DNA of 64,000 nucleotides, taken from positions 930,001-994,000 of the forward strand of contig NZ_CP110009.1 of assembly GCF_025947305.1 (NCBI RefSeq). The letters are read 5' to 3'. Origin of the DNA: Flavobacterium sp. N3904. GTDB taxonomy: Bacteria; Bacteroidota; Bacteroidia; Flavobacteriales; Flavobacteriaceae. The position numbers were made by a program, and so were the translations under genes. Below are positions 16,757 through 25,866 of the stretch, in pieces. A model generated the notes under the pieces. The model saw only the letters and a list, made by a program, of their open reading frames with translations, had not been told where the DNA came from and made no database searches. Positions within the stretch are counted from its first letter, which is position 1. The number at the start of each line of letters is the position of its first letter.

Positions 16757-17518
16757 TTATTCTATTTCAACCAAAACCGGGCAATGGTCTGAATGCATGG
16801 CGTCTGGCAGTATAACGGCTCTTTTGAGTTTATGTTTTAAGGAGTCGCTCACTAAATTGTAATCGATACGCCAACCTTTGTTATTCCCGCGAGCTCCGGC
16901 GCGGTAACTCCACCAGGAATATTGGTGTGGTTCGCTGTTGAAATGGCGAAAACTATCGACAAATCCCGATTTCATAAACTTGTCTAGCCACGCTCTTTCT
17001 TCGGGTAAAAAGCCCGATACATTTTTGTTTCTGATTGGATCATGAATATCAATCGCCTCGTGACAAATGTTGTAATCTCCGCAAATGATAAGATTGGGTA
17101 TTTCTTTTTTGAGCTCATCAATGTAGTTTTGAAAATCGTCCATAAACATAAATTTATGATCCAATCGTTCAAAATTGGTTCCCGAAGGCAAGTACAAACT
17201 CATCACAGAGCAATCGTCAAAATCGGCACGAAGGTTTCTACCTTCAAAATCCATGTGCTGAATTCCAGTTCCGTACACCACGTTATTGGGTTTTGTTTTT
17301 GAAAGTATAGCAACGCCGCTATACCCTTTTTTGGTAGCCGGATAATAATACTGATACGGATAGCCAGCGGCAGTAATATCTGCAACAGGAATTTGCTCTT
17401 CGGTGGCTTTGATTTCCTGCAAACAGATTACATCGGGATTAGCATGTTGCAACCATTCGATAAATCCTTTGTTGATAGCGGCGCGAATTCCGTTTACGTT
17501 GTAAGAGATTATCTTCAT
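16757..17518 (-). CDS. xth: Exodeoxyribonuclease III / AP endonuclease
   Basis: 253 residues. Base-excision repair nuclease that cuts at abasic sites and degrades from 3' ends. Hallmarks in order: ISYNVNGIRAA, VICLQEIKATE (metal-binding Glu), LPSGTN, ICGDYNICH, WWSYR and the C-terminal SDHCPV with catalytic Asp-His. Start and length are standard for the ExoA/Xth family. Cytoplasmic, probably its own transcript. Confidence 0.96.
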   Translation of the reverse strand: MKIISYNVNGIRAAINKGFIEWLQHANPDVICLQEIKATEEQIPVADITAAGYPYQYYYPATKKGYSGVAILSKTKPNNVVYGTGIQHMDFEGRNLRADFDDCSVMSLYLPSGTNFERLDHKFMFMDDFQNYIDELKKEIPNLIICGDYNICHEAIDIHDPIRNKNVSGFLPEERAWLDKFMKSGFVDSFRHFNSEPHQYSWWSYRAGARGNNKGWRIDYNLVSDSLKHKLKRAVILPDAMHSDHCPVLVEIE

Positions 17519-17677
17519 TTATATGTTTAAGTTTTAATAAAAAAAAGGGCTGTTCCCCATAAATATAAGGTTCAAACTTTTATTTAAAATTCGAAATATT
17601 TTTTTTGTCGAATCCAAAAGTAATAAAAAGTATAAAGAATGAATCAAAAAAAAACATAAAAAAATGGAGTATTTTGC

Positions 17678-17685
17678 TATCTTTG
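17678..17685 (+). promoter_or_regulatory. Promoter -7 box of the acyltransferase gene
   Basis: TATCTTTG, exact TAnnTTTG, 26 bases before the ATG at 17712. Confidence 0.65.
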
Positions 17686-17711
17686 TGTCTTGCTCAAAAA
17701 ACAAAAAATAA

Positions 17712-19514
17712 ATGGGTTTAGTTACCGCGAAAGAAGTTGCAAAGGCAATTAACACGGACAAGTACGGCGTTTTCGGTACTTTTTCGGGCTGGTTGTTGAT
17801 GAAAGTTTTGAAGATTTCGACATTAAATCAAATATACGACAGGAACAAGCATTTGAAAGAATTGCCGTTCTTGAATGCCATATTGGATGAATTTCAAATT
17901 AAATTTGAAATTCCTGAAGAAGATTTTAAACGATTACCAAAAGATGGCGCCTATATTACCATTTCAAATCATCCGCTTGGGGGAATTGATGGTATTTTGT
18001 TGTTGAAATTAATGCTCGAAAGAGAACCCAATTTCAAGATCATAGCCAACTTTTTGTTGCATCGTATTGACCCAATGAAACCGTATATTATGCCGGTGAA
18101 TCCTTTTGAAAACCACAAAGACGCCAAATCCAGCGTGGTAGGAATTAAGGAAACGCTACGTCACCTTAGAGACGGAAAACCTTTGGGTATGTTTCCGGCA
18201 GGTGAAGTTTCTACTTATAAAGATGGAAAACTAGTCGTGGATAAAGCTTGGGAAGAAGGAGCAATAAAAGTAATCCGAAAAGCTCAGGTTCCTGTTGTCC
18301 CTATTTATTTTCATGCCAAAAACAGTCGTTTGTTTTATTTTCTATCCAAAATAAATGACACTTTAAGAACAGCAAAACTGCCTTCAGAGTTATTGACGCA
18401 GAAAGATCGTATTATCAAGGTACGTGTTGGGAAACCGATTTCGGTTGCAGAACAAAACGAACATGAATCAATCGAAGATTACACGGAGTTTTTGAGAAAG
18501 AAAACATACATGTTGGCCAATCCTTTCGAAAAAGAGAATAATTTTTTGAATACGGCGAGTTTGAAACCGACCAAAAGCCCTAAAAAGATTGTAACTCCAG
18601 CCAACACTGAAAAAATGATTGCCGAAGTGACTGCGTTGCGAACAAAAGACCTCCGCCTTTTGCAAAGTAAAAACTATGAAGTCTTTTTTGCCGAGGCCAA
18701 ACAAATTCCAAATATTCTTCATGAAATTGGACGTTTGCGTGAAATTACTTTTAGGGAAGTTGGAGAAGGAACAAACGAATCCATTGACATTGACAAATAC
18801 GACCAATACTATCGTCACCTCTTTTTGTGGGATGACGACACCAAACAAATTGCAGGAGCCTACCGTATGGGATTGGGATCTCAAATTTTTCCCAAATATG
18901 GTATTGAAGGGTTTTATTTGAACGGACTTTTCCGTTTTGAACCCGAATTGCATGACATGATGAGTAAGTCCATAGACATGGGTAGGGCTTTTATAATTAA
19001 GGAATATCAGCAAAAACCAATGCCATTGTTCCTATTGTGGAGAGGAATTATACACACCACTTTACATTATCCAGAGCATAAATATTTGTTGGGCGGAGTG
19101 AGTATCAGCAATCAATTTTCGGATTTCTCGAAATCATTGATGATTGAATTCATGAAATCACACTATTATGATCCTTACATCGCACAATACATTCATCCGA
19201 AAAAAGAATTTAAAGTCAAACTGAAAGATGCCGATAAGGATTTTATTTTTGACGAAGCGGAAGCCGATTTGAATAAATTCGACAAACTTATTGATGAGTT
19301 GGAACCAGGGATTTTGAGACTTCCAGTATTGATAAAAAAATACATCAAACAAAACGCTAAACTTGTCGCTTTTAATGTTGATCCGTTATTCAACAATGCT
19401 ATTGATGGATTAATGTACATTCGGATTTCGGATATTCCGGAGAGTACAATGAAACCCGTGATGGAAGAATTCCAGACTGAATTGGAACGTAAGCTGAATG
19501 ATAAAGAAGAGTAA
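17712..19514 (+). CDS. olsF: Bifunctional PlsC/GNAT acyltransferase, OlsF-like (ornithine lipid synthesis)
   Basis: 600 residues in two parts. The N-terminal half (about 70-280) is a PlsC-type O-acyltransferase: NHPLGGIDG at 86-94 is the catalytic HxxxxD motif with one extra residue between His87 and Asp93, and MFPAGEVST follows. The C-terminal half (about 310-530) is a GNAT-like N-acyltransferase domain of the OlsB type (REITFREVGEGTNESIDID, MGRAFIIKEYQQKP). This fusion matches OlsF, reported in Flavobacterium and Serratia to make ornithine lipids from ornithine and acyl-ACP. Membrane associated. The domain calls are sure; the substrate is inferred. Confidence 0.8.
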   Translation: MGLVTAKEVAKAINTDKYGVFGTFSGWLLMKVLKISTLNQIYDRNKHLKELPFLNAILDEFQIKFEIPEEDFKRLPKDGAYITISNHPLGGIDGILLLKLMLEREPNFKIIANFLLHRIDPMKPYIMPVNPFENHKDAKSSVVGIKETLRHLRDGKPLGMFPAGEVSTYKDGKLVVDKAWEEGAIKVIRKAQVPVVPIYFHAKNSRLFYFLSKINDTLRTAKLPSELLTQKDRIIKVRVGKPISVAEQNEHESIEDYTEFLRKKTYMLANPFEKENNFLNTASLKPTKSPKKIVTPANTEKMIAEVTALRTKDLRLLQSKNYEVFFAEAKQIPNILHEIGRLREITFREVGEGTNESIDIDKYDQYYRHLFLWDDDTKQIAGAYRMGLGSQIFPKYGIEGFYLNGLFRFEPELHDMMSKSIDMGRAFIIKEYQQKPMPLFLLWRGIIHTTLHYPEHKYLLGGVSISNQFSDFSKSLMIEFMKSHYYDPYIAQYIHPKKEFKVKLKDADKDFIFDEAEADLNKFDKLIDELEPGILRLPVLIKKYIKQNAKLVAFNVDPLFNNAIDGLMYIRISDIPESTMKPVMEEFQTELERKLNDKEE

Positions 19515-19520
19515 ATTTTA

Positions 19521-19573
19521 GATTGCAGATTGCAGATTGCAGATTGCAGATTGCAGATTGCAGATTGCAGATT
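19521..19573. repeat. Tandem heptamer repeat (GATTGCA)7
   Basis: Seven exact copies of GATTGCA (19521-19569) followed by a partial GATT, seven bases after the acyltransferase stop codon and just before its terminator. Variable copy number by slippage is likely. A related sequence (TGCAGATTTTAGA repeated) occurs at 60319-60346. Confidence 0.9.
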
Positions 19574-19576
19574 TAT

Positions 19577-19606
19577 AAAAAAAATCCAGAAATTCTGGAT
19601 TTTTTT
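19577..19606. terminator. Bidirectional terminator
   Basis: Palindromic AAAAAAATCCAG (19578-19589) and CTGGATTTTTTT (19595-19606) with A/T runs on both sides, between the convergent acyltransferase and DUF2752 genes. Confidence 0.8.
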
Positions 19607-19610
19607 ATGC

Positions 19611-20048
19611 TTATTTCCAAATGGATTCTTTTAAAATGGAATCGTAGGTGTTGTTTTCTACAAAATAGGTTATTCTCACAATCTGATAAAAAATTAAAAA
19701 ACAAGCCAAAACATACGCCAATTTTTTATTGTATAAAACGCGATTGAAATACTCTTTTTTGGTGATTAATTCAGCAATTAAAACTACAATTGTTACCACA
19801 CAAAAAAGAGCCAAAAACGGCCCTAAAACATGATAATGAAGGCTTTTGTATAAATCTCCTTCATAGAAATACACCAAAGATTTGGTTATTCCGCAACCCG
19901 GACAAGGAAAACCGGTAAGCATCTTGAACGGACATAAAGATTGATCAGTTTCAAGATGATTATTCTGATTGTGCATCATTAAAAAAAACGGAATTACAAG
20001 GGTTATGATAGCCCCTATAATTCCGAGTATTTTGCGGTCTCGTTTCAT
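19611..20048 (-). CDS. DUF2752 membrane protein
   Basis: 145 residues with three predicted helices (about 9-25, 75-98, 115-135). The family motif CPFKMLTGFPCPGCGITKS (four Cys) is present around residues 38-56. Function of DUF2752 is unknown. It is the last gene of a minus-strand run with TM2 and DUF805 genes (gaps of 21 and 10 bases), a set of small membrane proteins probably made together. Confidence 0.9.
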   Translation of the reverse strand: MKRDRKILGIIGAIITLVIPFFLMMHNQNNHLETDQSLCPFKMLTGFPCPGCGITKSLVYFYEGDLYKSLHYHVLGPFLALFCVVTIVVLIAELITKKEYFNRVLYNKKLAYVLACFLIFYQIVRITYFVENNTYDSILKESIWK

Positions 20049-20069
20049 CTTTTATTAAAATTCAAACGT

Positions 20070-20348
20070 TTAAAACCATCCTTTCTTTCCAACTTGGTAA
20101 GTTTGGTAAAACTCTTCATCGGTTTTGGTCAGATATATTATACCTTCGATTAAACCAATTATCCCACCAATACCACAAGTTACAACACCCAAAATAAGTT
20201 GAATGATTCCTTCTTGTGTGTATCCTAAAATAAATTTATGAACCCCAAATCCGCCCAAAACGATTGCTAAAACTCCAGCTACAACTTTTTTGTTTTCTTG
20301 ACGAATTGGTTGTGGTGCATTCCATTCTTCTTTTTTTGAATTTTCCAT
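20070..20348 (-). CDS. TM2-domain membrane protein
   Basis: 92 residues. After an N-terminal cytoplasmic stretch, GVLAIVLGGFGVHKFILG and the second helix form the TM2 hairpin (about residues 24-75) with the conserved GxHKFYLG-like turn. Role unknown. Middle gene of the DUF805-TM2-DUF2752 run. Confidence 0.9.
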   Translation of the reverse strand: MENSKKEEWNAPQPIRQENKKVVAGVLAIVLGGFGVHKFILGYTQEGIIQLILGVVTCGIGGIIGLIEGIIYLTKTDEEFYQTYQVGKKGWF

Positions 20349-20358
20349 AATCTAAAAT

Positions 20359-20763
20359 TTATTCTGTTTGACCAATTTCATTTATTTCTTCAAAGCTACT
20401 TTTCGGGTCTGAACCATATGCATTCGCCCCACTATCTCCTTCTTGACAGAATAATACAAGCAACCAAATTGAACCTATTAAAGGAATTAAAATAATAAAG
20501 AAAAACCACCCACTTTTACCTACGTCATGTAATCGTCTTACAGCCACAGCGAAACCTGGCAAAAAAGTCGCCAATGCATACGCAACATAAAGATAACCGT
20601 ACGGCAACGGTTCAAAATTCATTCCTGTTGAACTATCAATAATAGTAGCTAGAACAAGAATAATCATATTCATCAATAAATAATACCAATACTCACTGCG
20701 CCTAGCCCTCCCTGAAAAATTTGCATAATTCTCGAAAACAACTTTTTTGTACCATTCAATCAT
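20359..20763 (-). CDS. DUF805 membrane protein
   Basis: 134 residues with the DUF805 signatures FSGRARRSEYWYY near the N-terminus and AVRRLHDVGKSGWFF after the third helix; four transmembrane helices. Function unknown. First gene of the three-gene membrane-protein run. Confidence 0.92.
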   Translation of the reverse strand: MIEWYKKVVFENYANFSGRARRSEYWYYLLMNMIILVLATIIDSSTGMNFEPLPYGYLYVAYALATFLPGFAVAVRRLHDVGKSGWFFFIILIPLIGSIWLLVLFCQEGDSGANAYGSDPKSSFEEINEIGQTE

Positions 20764-20851
20764 AATTTTATTTTTAGTTGGTTAATAGTGGTCTAATGTA
20801 TAAAAAATATCCCAAATTCCTATTTTTTAGACAATTAAAAATCCTACACAA

Positions 20852-21802
20852 TCACGCCTTCCCATACAAGGCTTTTATTTTATCTACAATTACTTGGGCC
20901 AAGCGTTCATGGCTTTCGTAGGTCCAACCAGCTATGTGCGGGGTCAAAATCACTTTTCGCCCATCCAATAAATACTGGAAAGCATCGGGTGTGTTTTTGT
21001 CTTTAAAGAGCGTTTCGAATGATAATTTCTCGTATTCCAAAACATCTAGACCTGCACCAAGCACTTTTCCCGTTTGCATGGCAGTAACCAAATCGGCTGT
21101 GACGATGTTCTTTCCTCTGGAAGTATTGATAATCCAAATGTCTTTTGCGAAAGCATTAATAAATTTCAAATTTACCATTTTGTCGGTTTCGGTTGTCCAC
21201 GGAATATGCAAACTCAGTACATCGGTTTTTTGCTGTAATTCTTCTAACGAAACTTGTCTTGCATTGGCATCACCCACATTTTCTTTGATGTCGTAACACA
21301 AAACTTCGACATCAAAGCCACGAAGTTTTTTGGCAAAGGCTTTTCCCATATTTCCATAACCAATAATCCCAACTGTTTTTCCGTCGAGTTCATATCCGCG
21401 ATTTTTTTCTCTATTCCATTCTCCTGACCGAATTTCGCTATCGGCTATATTCAATTTATTAAAAAGTGATAGTATCATTCCCAAAGTATGCTCTGCAACG
21501 GCATTGCAATTCCCTTCGGGTGCGGCTATGAGTGCAATGTTCTTGGACGTTGCATAATCGCAATCTATACTTTCCAAACCGGCTCCCACTCTAGCAATGA
21601 ATTGCAAATTGGTCGCTTTGTCCAGAAACTGCTTGTCGATTTTAAAACGGCTTCGAATCACAATCCCTTGATAATCTTGAATTTTGGATTCAATTTCCTG
21701 TTTTGAAGAAGTAAAATCGGCATGATTGATAAAACCAGCTTTTTCCAATTGTTCCCAAAGTAAAGGATGATTGCTGTCTATGTGTAGAATTTTGATGTCC
21801 AT
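20852..21802 (-). CDS. D-isomer-specific 2-hydroxyacid dehydrogenase
   Basis: 316 residues. Substrate domain with RVGAGLESID, NAD-binding Rossmann motif VGIIGYGNMGKAF, catalytic Arg in INTSRGKNI, Glu in LDVLEYE and His in ILTPHIAGWTYES. Length and layout match phosphoglycerate dehydrogenase-like enzymes without the ACT domain, so it may be a serine-pathway enzyme or a general 2-oxoacid reductase. Its -7 box is at 21828-21835. Family certain, substrate open. Confidence 0.92.
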   Translation of the reverse strand: MDIKILHIDSNHPLLWEQLEKAGFINHADFTSSKQEIESKIQDYQGIVIRSRFKIDKQFLDKATNLQFIARVGAGLESIDCDYATSKNIALIAAPEGNCNAVAEHTLGMILSLFNKLNIADSEIRSGEWNREKNRGYELDGKTVGIIGYGNMGKAFAKKLRGFDVEVLCYDIKENVGDANARQVSLEELQQKTDVLSLHIPWTTETDKMVNLKFINAFAKDIWIINTSRGKNIVTADLVTAMQTGKVLGAGLDVLEYEKLSFETLFKDKNTPDAFQYLLDGRKVILTPHIAGWTYESHERLAQVIVDKIKALYGKA

Positions 21803-21827
21803 GATACGGAGTAGTAATTTAGAATCT

Positions 21828-21835
21828 CAAAAATA
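21828..21835 (-). promoter_or_regulatory. Promoter -7 box of the hydroxyacid dehydrogenase gene
   Basis: Minus strand TATTTTTG, exact TAnnTTTG, 25 bases before the ATG at 21802. Confidence 0.55.
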
Positions 21836-21924
21836 ATTAAAAAAATGCGGTTTATGGATTTAACCAAAAATAATTAGGATACAATCCGTAAATTAGCAAA
21901 TCCATTTTAATCAGACTTTTCGAT

Positions 21925-23097
21925 ATGAGATTAACCAAAACATTTGATGCCTTTTTCCACAGTGAAAAAGCTGGTGGATTGTTGCTCCTTTTTGTAACAA
22001 TACTTTCTTTATTCCTTGCCAATTCTGTTTTTCAAACCGAATATATTGCCTTTTGGAATACCGAAATAGGACATCACTCTATCACGCATTGGATTAATGA
22101 TGGATTAATGACTATTTTCTTTCTGCTTATTGGTTTAGAATTGGAACGCGAAATGTATGATGGTGAATTGGCCAATATCAAAAATGCGATTCTTCCAATT
22201 TTTGGAGCTTTGGGAGGCATGATTGTACCAGCTGGAATTTTTCTGGCATTAAATTACGGAACAATTACTCAAAACGGAGCGGGAATTCCAATGGCAACCG
22301 ATATTGCATTCGCGATTGGGATATTATCTTTATTGGGCAGCAAGGTTCCTGCATCATTAAAAATATTTTTAACAGCTCTCGCCGTAATTGATGATTTAGG
22401 AGCCATAATTGTAATTGCTCTGTTTTATACCAAAACGATAGCTTATGATAATTTACTCATTGCACTTGCCATTATGGGTTTCTTGTTCTTTCTTAATCGA
22501 CGAAAAGTGCACAACTTGATTCCTTATTTGATAGGTGGTGCTTTTATGTGGTATTTTATGTTGAATTCCGGAGTTCACGCCACCATTACCGGCGTGTTAT
22601 TGGCATTTGTTATTCCGTTTGGTGATGGTGGAAAAAAAACCTCTTCCTATCGATTGCAGCATTTACTTCATAAACCCGTTGCTTTCTTTATTCTTCCATT
22701 GTTTGCCGTTGCCAATACTTGTATCGCCATCAATCCTGGTTGGCATGAGGGTTTGAGCCATTCCAATTCTATTGGGATTATTCTGGGTCTTGTGGTGGGC
22801 AAACCGTTGGGAATCTGGTTATTTTCTTTTGTTGCCGTAACTTTGGGAATTTGTACTTTGCCCAAAGATCTAAAATGGAAAGACATCTTGGGAGCAGGAA
22901 TGCTGGGCGGAATAGGATTTACCATGTCTATTTTTATTACTTTATTGGCTTTCAAAGAAGATGGCGAAGAAGTTATTACTTACTCAAAAATTGCCATATT
23001 GATTGCTTCATTTATGGCGGGAACTTTTGGTTATTTTTGGCTAAAATTTACACTGAAGACCCCTGTCAAAAAGGTTAAAATCAAAAAAATAGCCTAA
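21925..23097 (+). CDS. nhaA: Na+/H+ antiporter NhaA
   Basis: 390 residues, about 11-12 transmembrane helices. The twin aspartates of the ion-binding site are in LTALAVIDDLGAI, preceded by ATDIAFAIGILSLLG, and the N-terminal FFHSEKAGGLLLL is the family start. Exchanges cytoplasmic Na+ for external protons in the inner membrane, for salt and pH tolerance. A near-consensus promoter (TAAATTAG) precedes it. Single gene. Confidence 0.97.
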   Translation: MRLTKTFDAFFHSEKAGGLLLLFVTILSLFLANSVFQTEYIAFWNTEIGHHSITHWINDGLMTIFFLLIGLELEREMYDGELANIKNAILPIFGALGGMIVPAGIFLALNYGTITQNGAGIPMATDIAFAIGILSLLGSKVPASLKIFLTALAVIDDLGAIIVIALFYTKTIAYDNLLIALAIMGFLFFLNRRKVHNLIPYLIGGAFMWYFMLNSGVHATITGVLLAFVIPFGDGGKKTSSYRLQHLLHKPVAFFILPLFAVANTCIAINPGWHEGLSHSNSIGIILGLVVGKPLGIWLFSFVAVTLGICTLPKDLKWKDILGAGMLGGIGFTMSIFITLLAFKEDGEEVITYSKIAILIASFMAGTFGYFWLKFTLKTPVKKVKIKKIA

Positions 23098-23198
23098 AAA
23101 ACGTACTAAATAAATCTAAAAAAACAAATAATATCCTTTTCTTTGCAAACAATTGACTGCGAATCTTCAAGCAAATTCCTCGTAGCCATATTCATGCC

Positions 23199-23858
23199 AT
23201 GAAAAAGATTTACTTTATTCCTTTATTGTGTTTTATCTTTTTATTTCAAAGTTGTTTTGAAGTTATTGAAGAAGTAAAATTGAAAGATGACGGTTCTGGG
23301 CATTTTAATTTTGCTATTAATTTCAGTCAGAGTAAGAGCAAGATTAATTCTATTTTAAAGATGGAAAAGGTAAACGGTTATGCGATACCATCCAAAGATG
23401 AAATCAGAAAAGAAGCCTCAAAACTAGAAACTTTGGCGCAAAACACCACAGGGATTTCGAATGTAAAAACCAATATTGACTTGACGAATTATATTTTTAT
23501 AGTCGATTTGGATTTCGAAAAAATCAGCAATCTCAATGCCGTTTTTTTGAAACTAAAAAATAATAAAAAATTAGATCCAAAAATAACTACCGATTATTTT
23601 ACCTATACCGACAAAAAATTCATTCGAAGCCAGAAAGTACCCATAAAAGCTTTGTATGAAAAACTTGATAAAGCCAATAAAGAAATCTTTGAAACAGCAA
23701 AATACACTTCGGTTTACAAATTTGATTCGACTATAAAATCTTTTTCAAACAAAAACGCTACTACTTCAAAAAGCAATAAAGCAATCAAACTAAACGGCTC
23801 TGTGATTAATGTAATCAATGGAAGCGAAAAAATAGAAAACACAATTACACTCAATTAA
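23199..23858 (+). CDS. Uncharacterised lipoprotein
   Basis: 219 residues with a lipoprotein signal peptide (LLCFIFLFQSC, Cys19). The mature part begins FEVIEEVKLKDDGSG and is mixed alpha/beta with many Lys; I do not recognise a named domain. It is followed after 4 bases by a 667-residue secreted protein and then a related 475-residue membrane protein, so the three probably form one envelope operon. Confidence 0.8.
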   Translation: MKKIYFIPLLCFIFLFQSCFEVIEEVKLKDDGSGHFNFAINFSQSKSKINSILKMEKVNGYAIPSKDEIRKEASKLETLAQNTTGISNVKTNIDLTNYIFIVDLDFEKISNLNAVFLKLKNNKKLDPKITTDYFTYTDKKFIRSQKVPIKALYEKLDKANKEIFETAKYTSVYKFDSTIKSFSNKNATTSKSNKAIKLNGSVINVINGSEKIENTITLN

Positions 23859-23862
23859 AATC

Positions 23863-25866
23863 ATGAAGAATTATTTAGTATTACTCGTTATTTGTCTCTC
23901 AGCAAGATTGAATGCACAAGATTTAGCCTATAAAGTTCCAGAAAATGTGCCATTTGCAATGTGTTTTAATGGGAAAAATTTAAACAATAAAGTACCTTTC
24001 CAAACCATACAAAACTATCCTTGGATGCAGCCTTTATTAGAAAAAGATTTAAAATTTTTACCCAAAGATTTAAATCAGACCGGAATTGATTTCAACGAAA
24101 AACAGTATCAATACTACATCAACAAAGATTCTGTGATGAGTTATGCAATATTGCTTCCTCTAAATAATGCCGCTCTTTTTGAAAAACTAATTCAGACTAA
24201 ATACGGAGACACAATAAAAATAAAAAATCAAGAAAATTATAAAACGATTTCAACATCAAAAAACCATCATTTGGCTTGGAATGACAAGTTTGCTATAATG
24301 GTCAATGGAAGCTATACCAAACCATATACCTACAAAGATGATTATTCTGACCCTTACGGTACAGCGGTTGTAGATACAGCCTCCATCAATTTTGATGCTC
24401 CGATTTTTACCGAAGAACTACCATCGCCAGATGAAGTAGCTCCTCCACCGCCTCCCGCTCCCCCAAAACACAAGAAAACATCAAAAAAAGGGAAAAAGAA
24501 AACCAAAGAAGTTGCCCCGCCAGTAACAGAAGTTGTTGAACCAACCGAAGAAGAATTATATGCCGCACAAGACAAAGCCAATGCCGAATTGGAAGAAACC
24601 AATAAAAAACTAGCAGAGATAGAACAAAAAAAGACAGATTCAATCGAAGCAATAAAAATCAACGCTTCGGTTGCTTTACTTTTTAAGGAAACCTTCAATT
24701 CCGGTTCTGAATTAAAACTGCTGCAACCAACCGTTTTCAAAGACAACGACCCAAAAGCCGATTTTTATGTTTTTGCCGATTTGGATGCCTTGACTAGCCA
24801 ATTGTACAGCAGTTTTGCCGGAGCAAACGCTGCTTTGATGGGGATTTATAAAAATGGGATATTGGACAGTAATATCTATATGAACGGCTATTTTGAAAAA
24901 GATAAAATTCGGCTAAATCAGGTTATGAAACCAAAAAACGAAGAAACCAAAAAATCATTTCAGGCAATGTTTGACTCAAAAATAGACAAAAATCTTATGA
25001 ATTATGTAGGCAATAATGTATTGGCCTATTATTCGATTTCTATGGATACTGAAGCGATTATGAACTACGAATACAAAGTTTTAAAAAACACTCTGAATAC
25101 CGTTTATCAATCGTATGACAAAGAAGCCAAAGCACATGAAGCCGATGTTATTATTGATGCTATCTCTATTTTTCTAGATGAGAAAGCCATCTCGGATCTC
25201 CTTCCCGAAGATGCCATTTTCGTACTTCATGATCTAAAAAAAGTGCAAAGAGAGTTTGTAAACATTGACTACGATGAGAATTATGAACAAATAGAAACCA
25301 AAGGCACGAAGGAAGAAATACAACCCGATTTTACTATTCTTTTTGGCACCAAAAATGAAATGTTTCTTAACAAATTACTTCAACTTCCATTGAACAAAAG
25401 CAAATTTACGGCGTCGGATTACCAAATGACAAACGGCTATTACACTCTGCATTTTGAAAAAGACAATCTGCTGGAAAACCTATACATTGGTCTAAAAAAC
25501 GGTGTCGTAATGTTTACAACGGTCAAAGAAAACATAGAAAACTTAATCCAGCAAAGGGTAATGCCTTTAAATCCGGATTTCAAAAAATCAATTTCAAAAA
25601 ATAATTCTTCGGCTTGGTTGGATCTTCAAAAAATAATTGCAGCTTCCAAAACCGAATTTGAGAAAGATTCAAAAAGCAACTATTTTGACATTGCTATAAA
25701 AAATGCAGGCGAATTTACAATGGACTCAAAATTTAAAAATGAAGCAATCGTAACAGAATTCACTTACTCTATAAAAGGCGATCACGTCAATAGTTTGCAG
25801 TATTTCTTTGATGTAATCAATGAAATGTACACCGAAAGTAAAAAAGAAAAACCTAGTATTGAATAA
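23863..25866 (+). CDS. Uncharacterised secreted protein with Pro/Lys-rich linker
   Basis: 667 residues with a signal peptide (1-18, ending LNA). The start of the mature protein (DLAYKVPENVPFAMCFNGKN) and the QNEI/ALFEKL-type segments look like the Bacteroidota proteins that estimate surface translocation (DUF4836-like), but the match is not strong enough to name it. Residues about 185-215 are a Pro-rich then Lys-rich linker (PPPPPAPPKHKKTSKKGKKK) followed by a Glu/Lys helix (about 225-262). The downstream 475-residue protein shares its general order of segments. Periplasmic or surface location is inferred. Confidence 0.8.
   Translation: MKNYLVLLVICLSARLNAQDLAYKVPENVPFAMCFNGKNLNNKVPFQTIQNYPWMQPLLEKDLKFLPKDLNQTGIDFNEKQYQYYINKDSVMSYAILLPLNNAALFEKLIQTKYGDTIKIKNQENYKTISTSKNHHLAWNDKFAIMVNGSYTKPYTYKDDYSDPYGTAVVDTASINFDAPIFTEELPSPDEVAPPPPPAPPKHKKTSKKGKKKTKEVAPPVTEVVEPTEEELYAAQDKANAELEETNKKLAEIEQKKTDSIEAIKINASVALLFKETFNSGSELKLLQPTVFKDNDPKADFYVFADLDALTSQLYSSFAGANAALMGIYKNGILDSNIYMNGYFEKDKIRLNQVMKPKNEETKKSFQAMFDSKIDKNLMNYVGNNVLAYYSISMDTEAIMNYEYKVLKNTLNTVYQSYDKEAKAHEADVIIDAISIFLDEKAISDLLPEDAIFVLHDLKKVQREFVNIDYDENYEQIETKGTKEEIQPDFTILFGTKNEMFLNKLLQLPLNKSKFTASDYQMTNGYYTLHFEKDNLLENLYIGLKNGVVMFTTVKENIENLIQQRVMPLNPDFKKSISKNNSSAWLDLQKIIAASKTEFEKDSKSNYFDIAIKNAGEFTMDSKFKNEAIVTEFTYSIKGDHVNSLQYFFDVINEMYTESKKEKPSIE

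Noticed and set aside
18468..19013. Open minus-strand frame of 181 codons opposite the acyltransferase gene
   Set aside because: Antisense shadow of a clearly coding plus-strand domain; no promoter box, low-complexity composition and no motif.
24354..24746. Open minus-strand frame of 130 codons opposite the 667-residue secreted protein
   Set aside because: Ser/Gly-rich translation arises from the reverse complement of the Pro/Lys-rich linker; no independent support.
25820..25866. Possible frameshift joining the 667-residue and 475-residue genes
   Set aside because: The second gene has its own membrane anchor and a usable TTG start, and its content parallels rather than continues the first, so two genes fit better.
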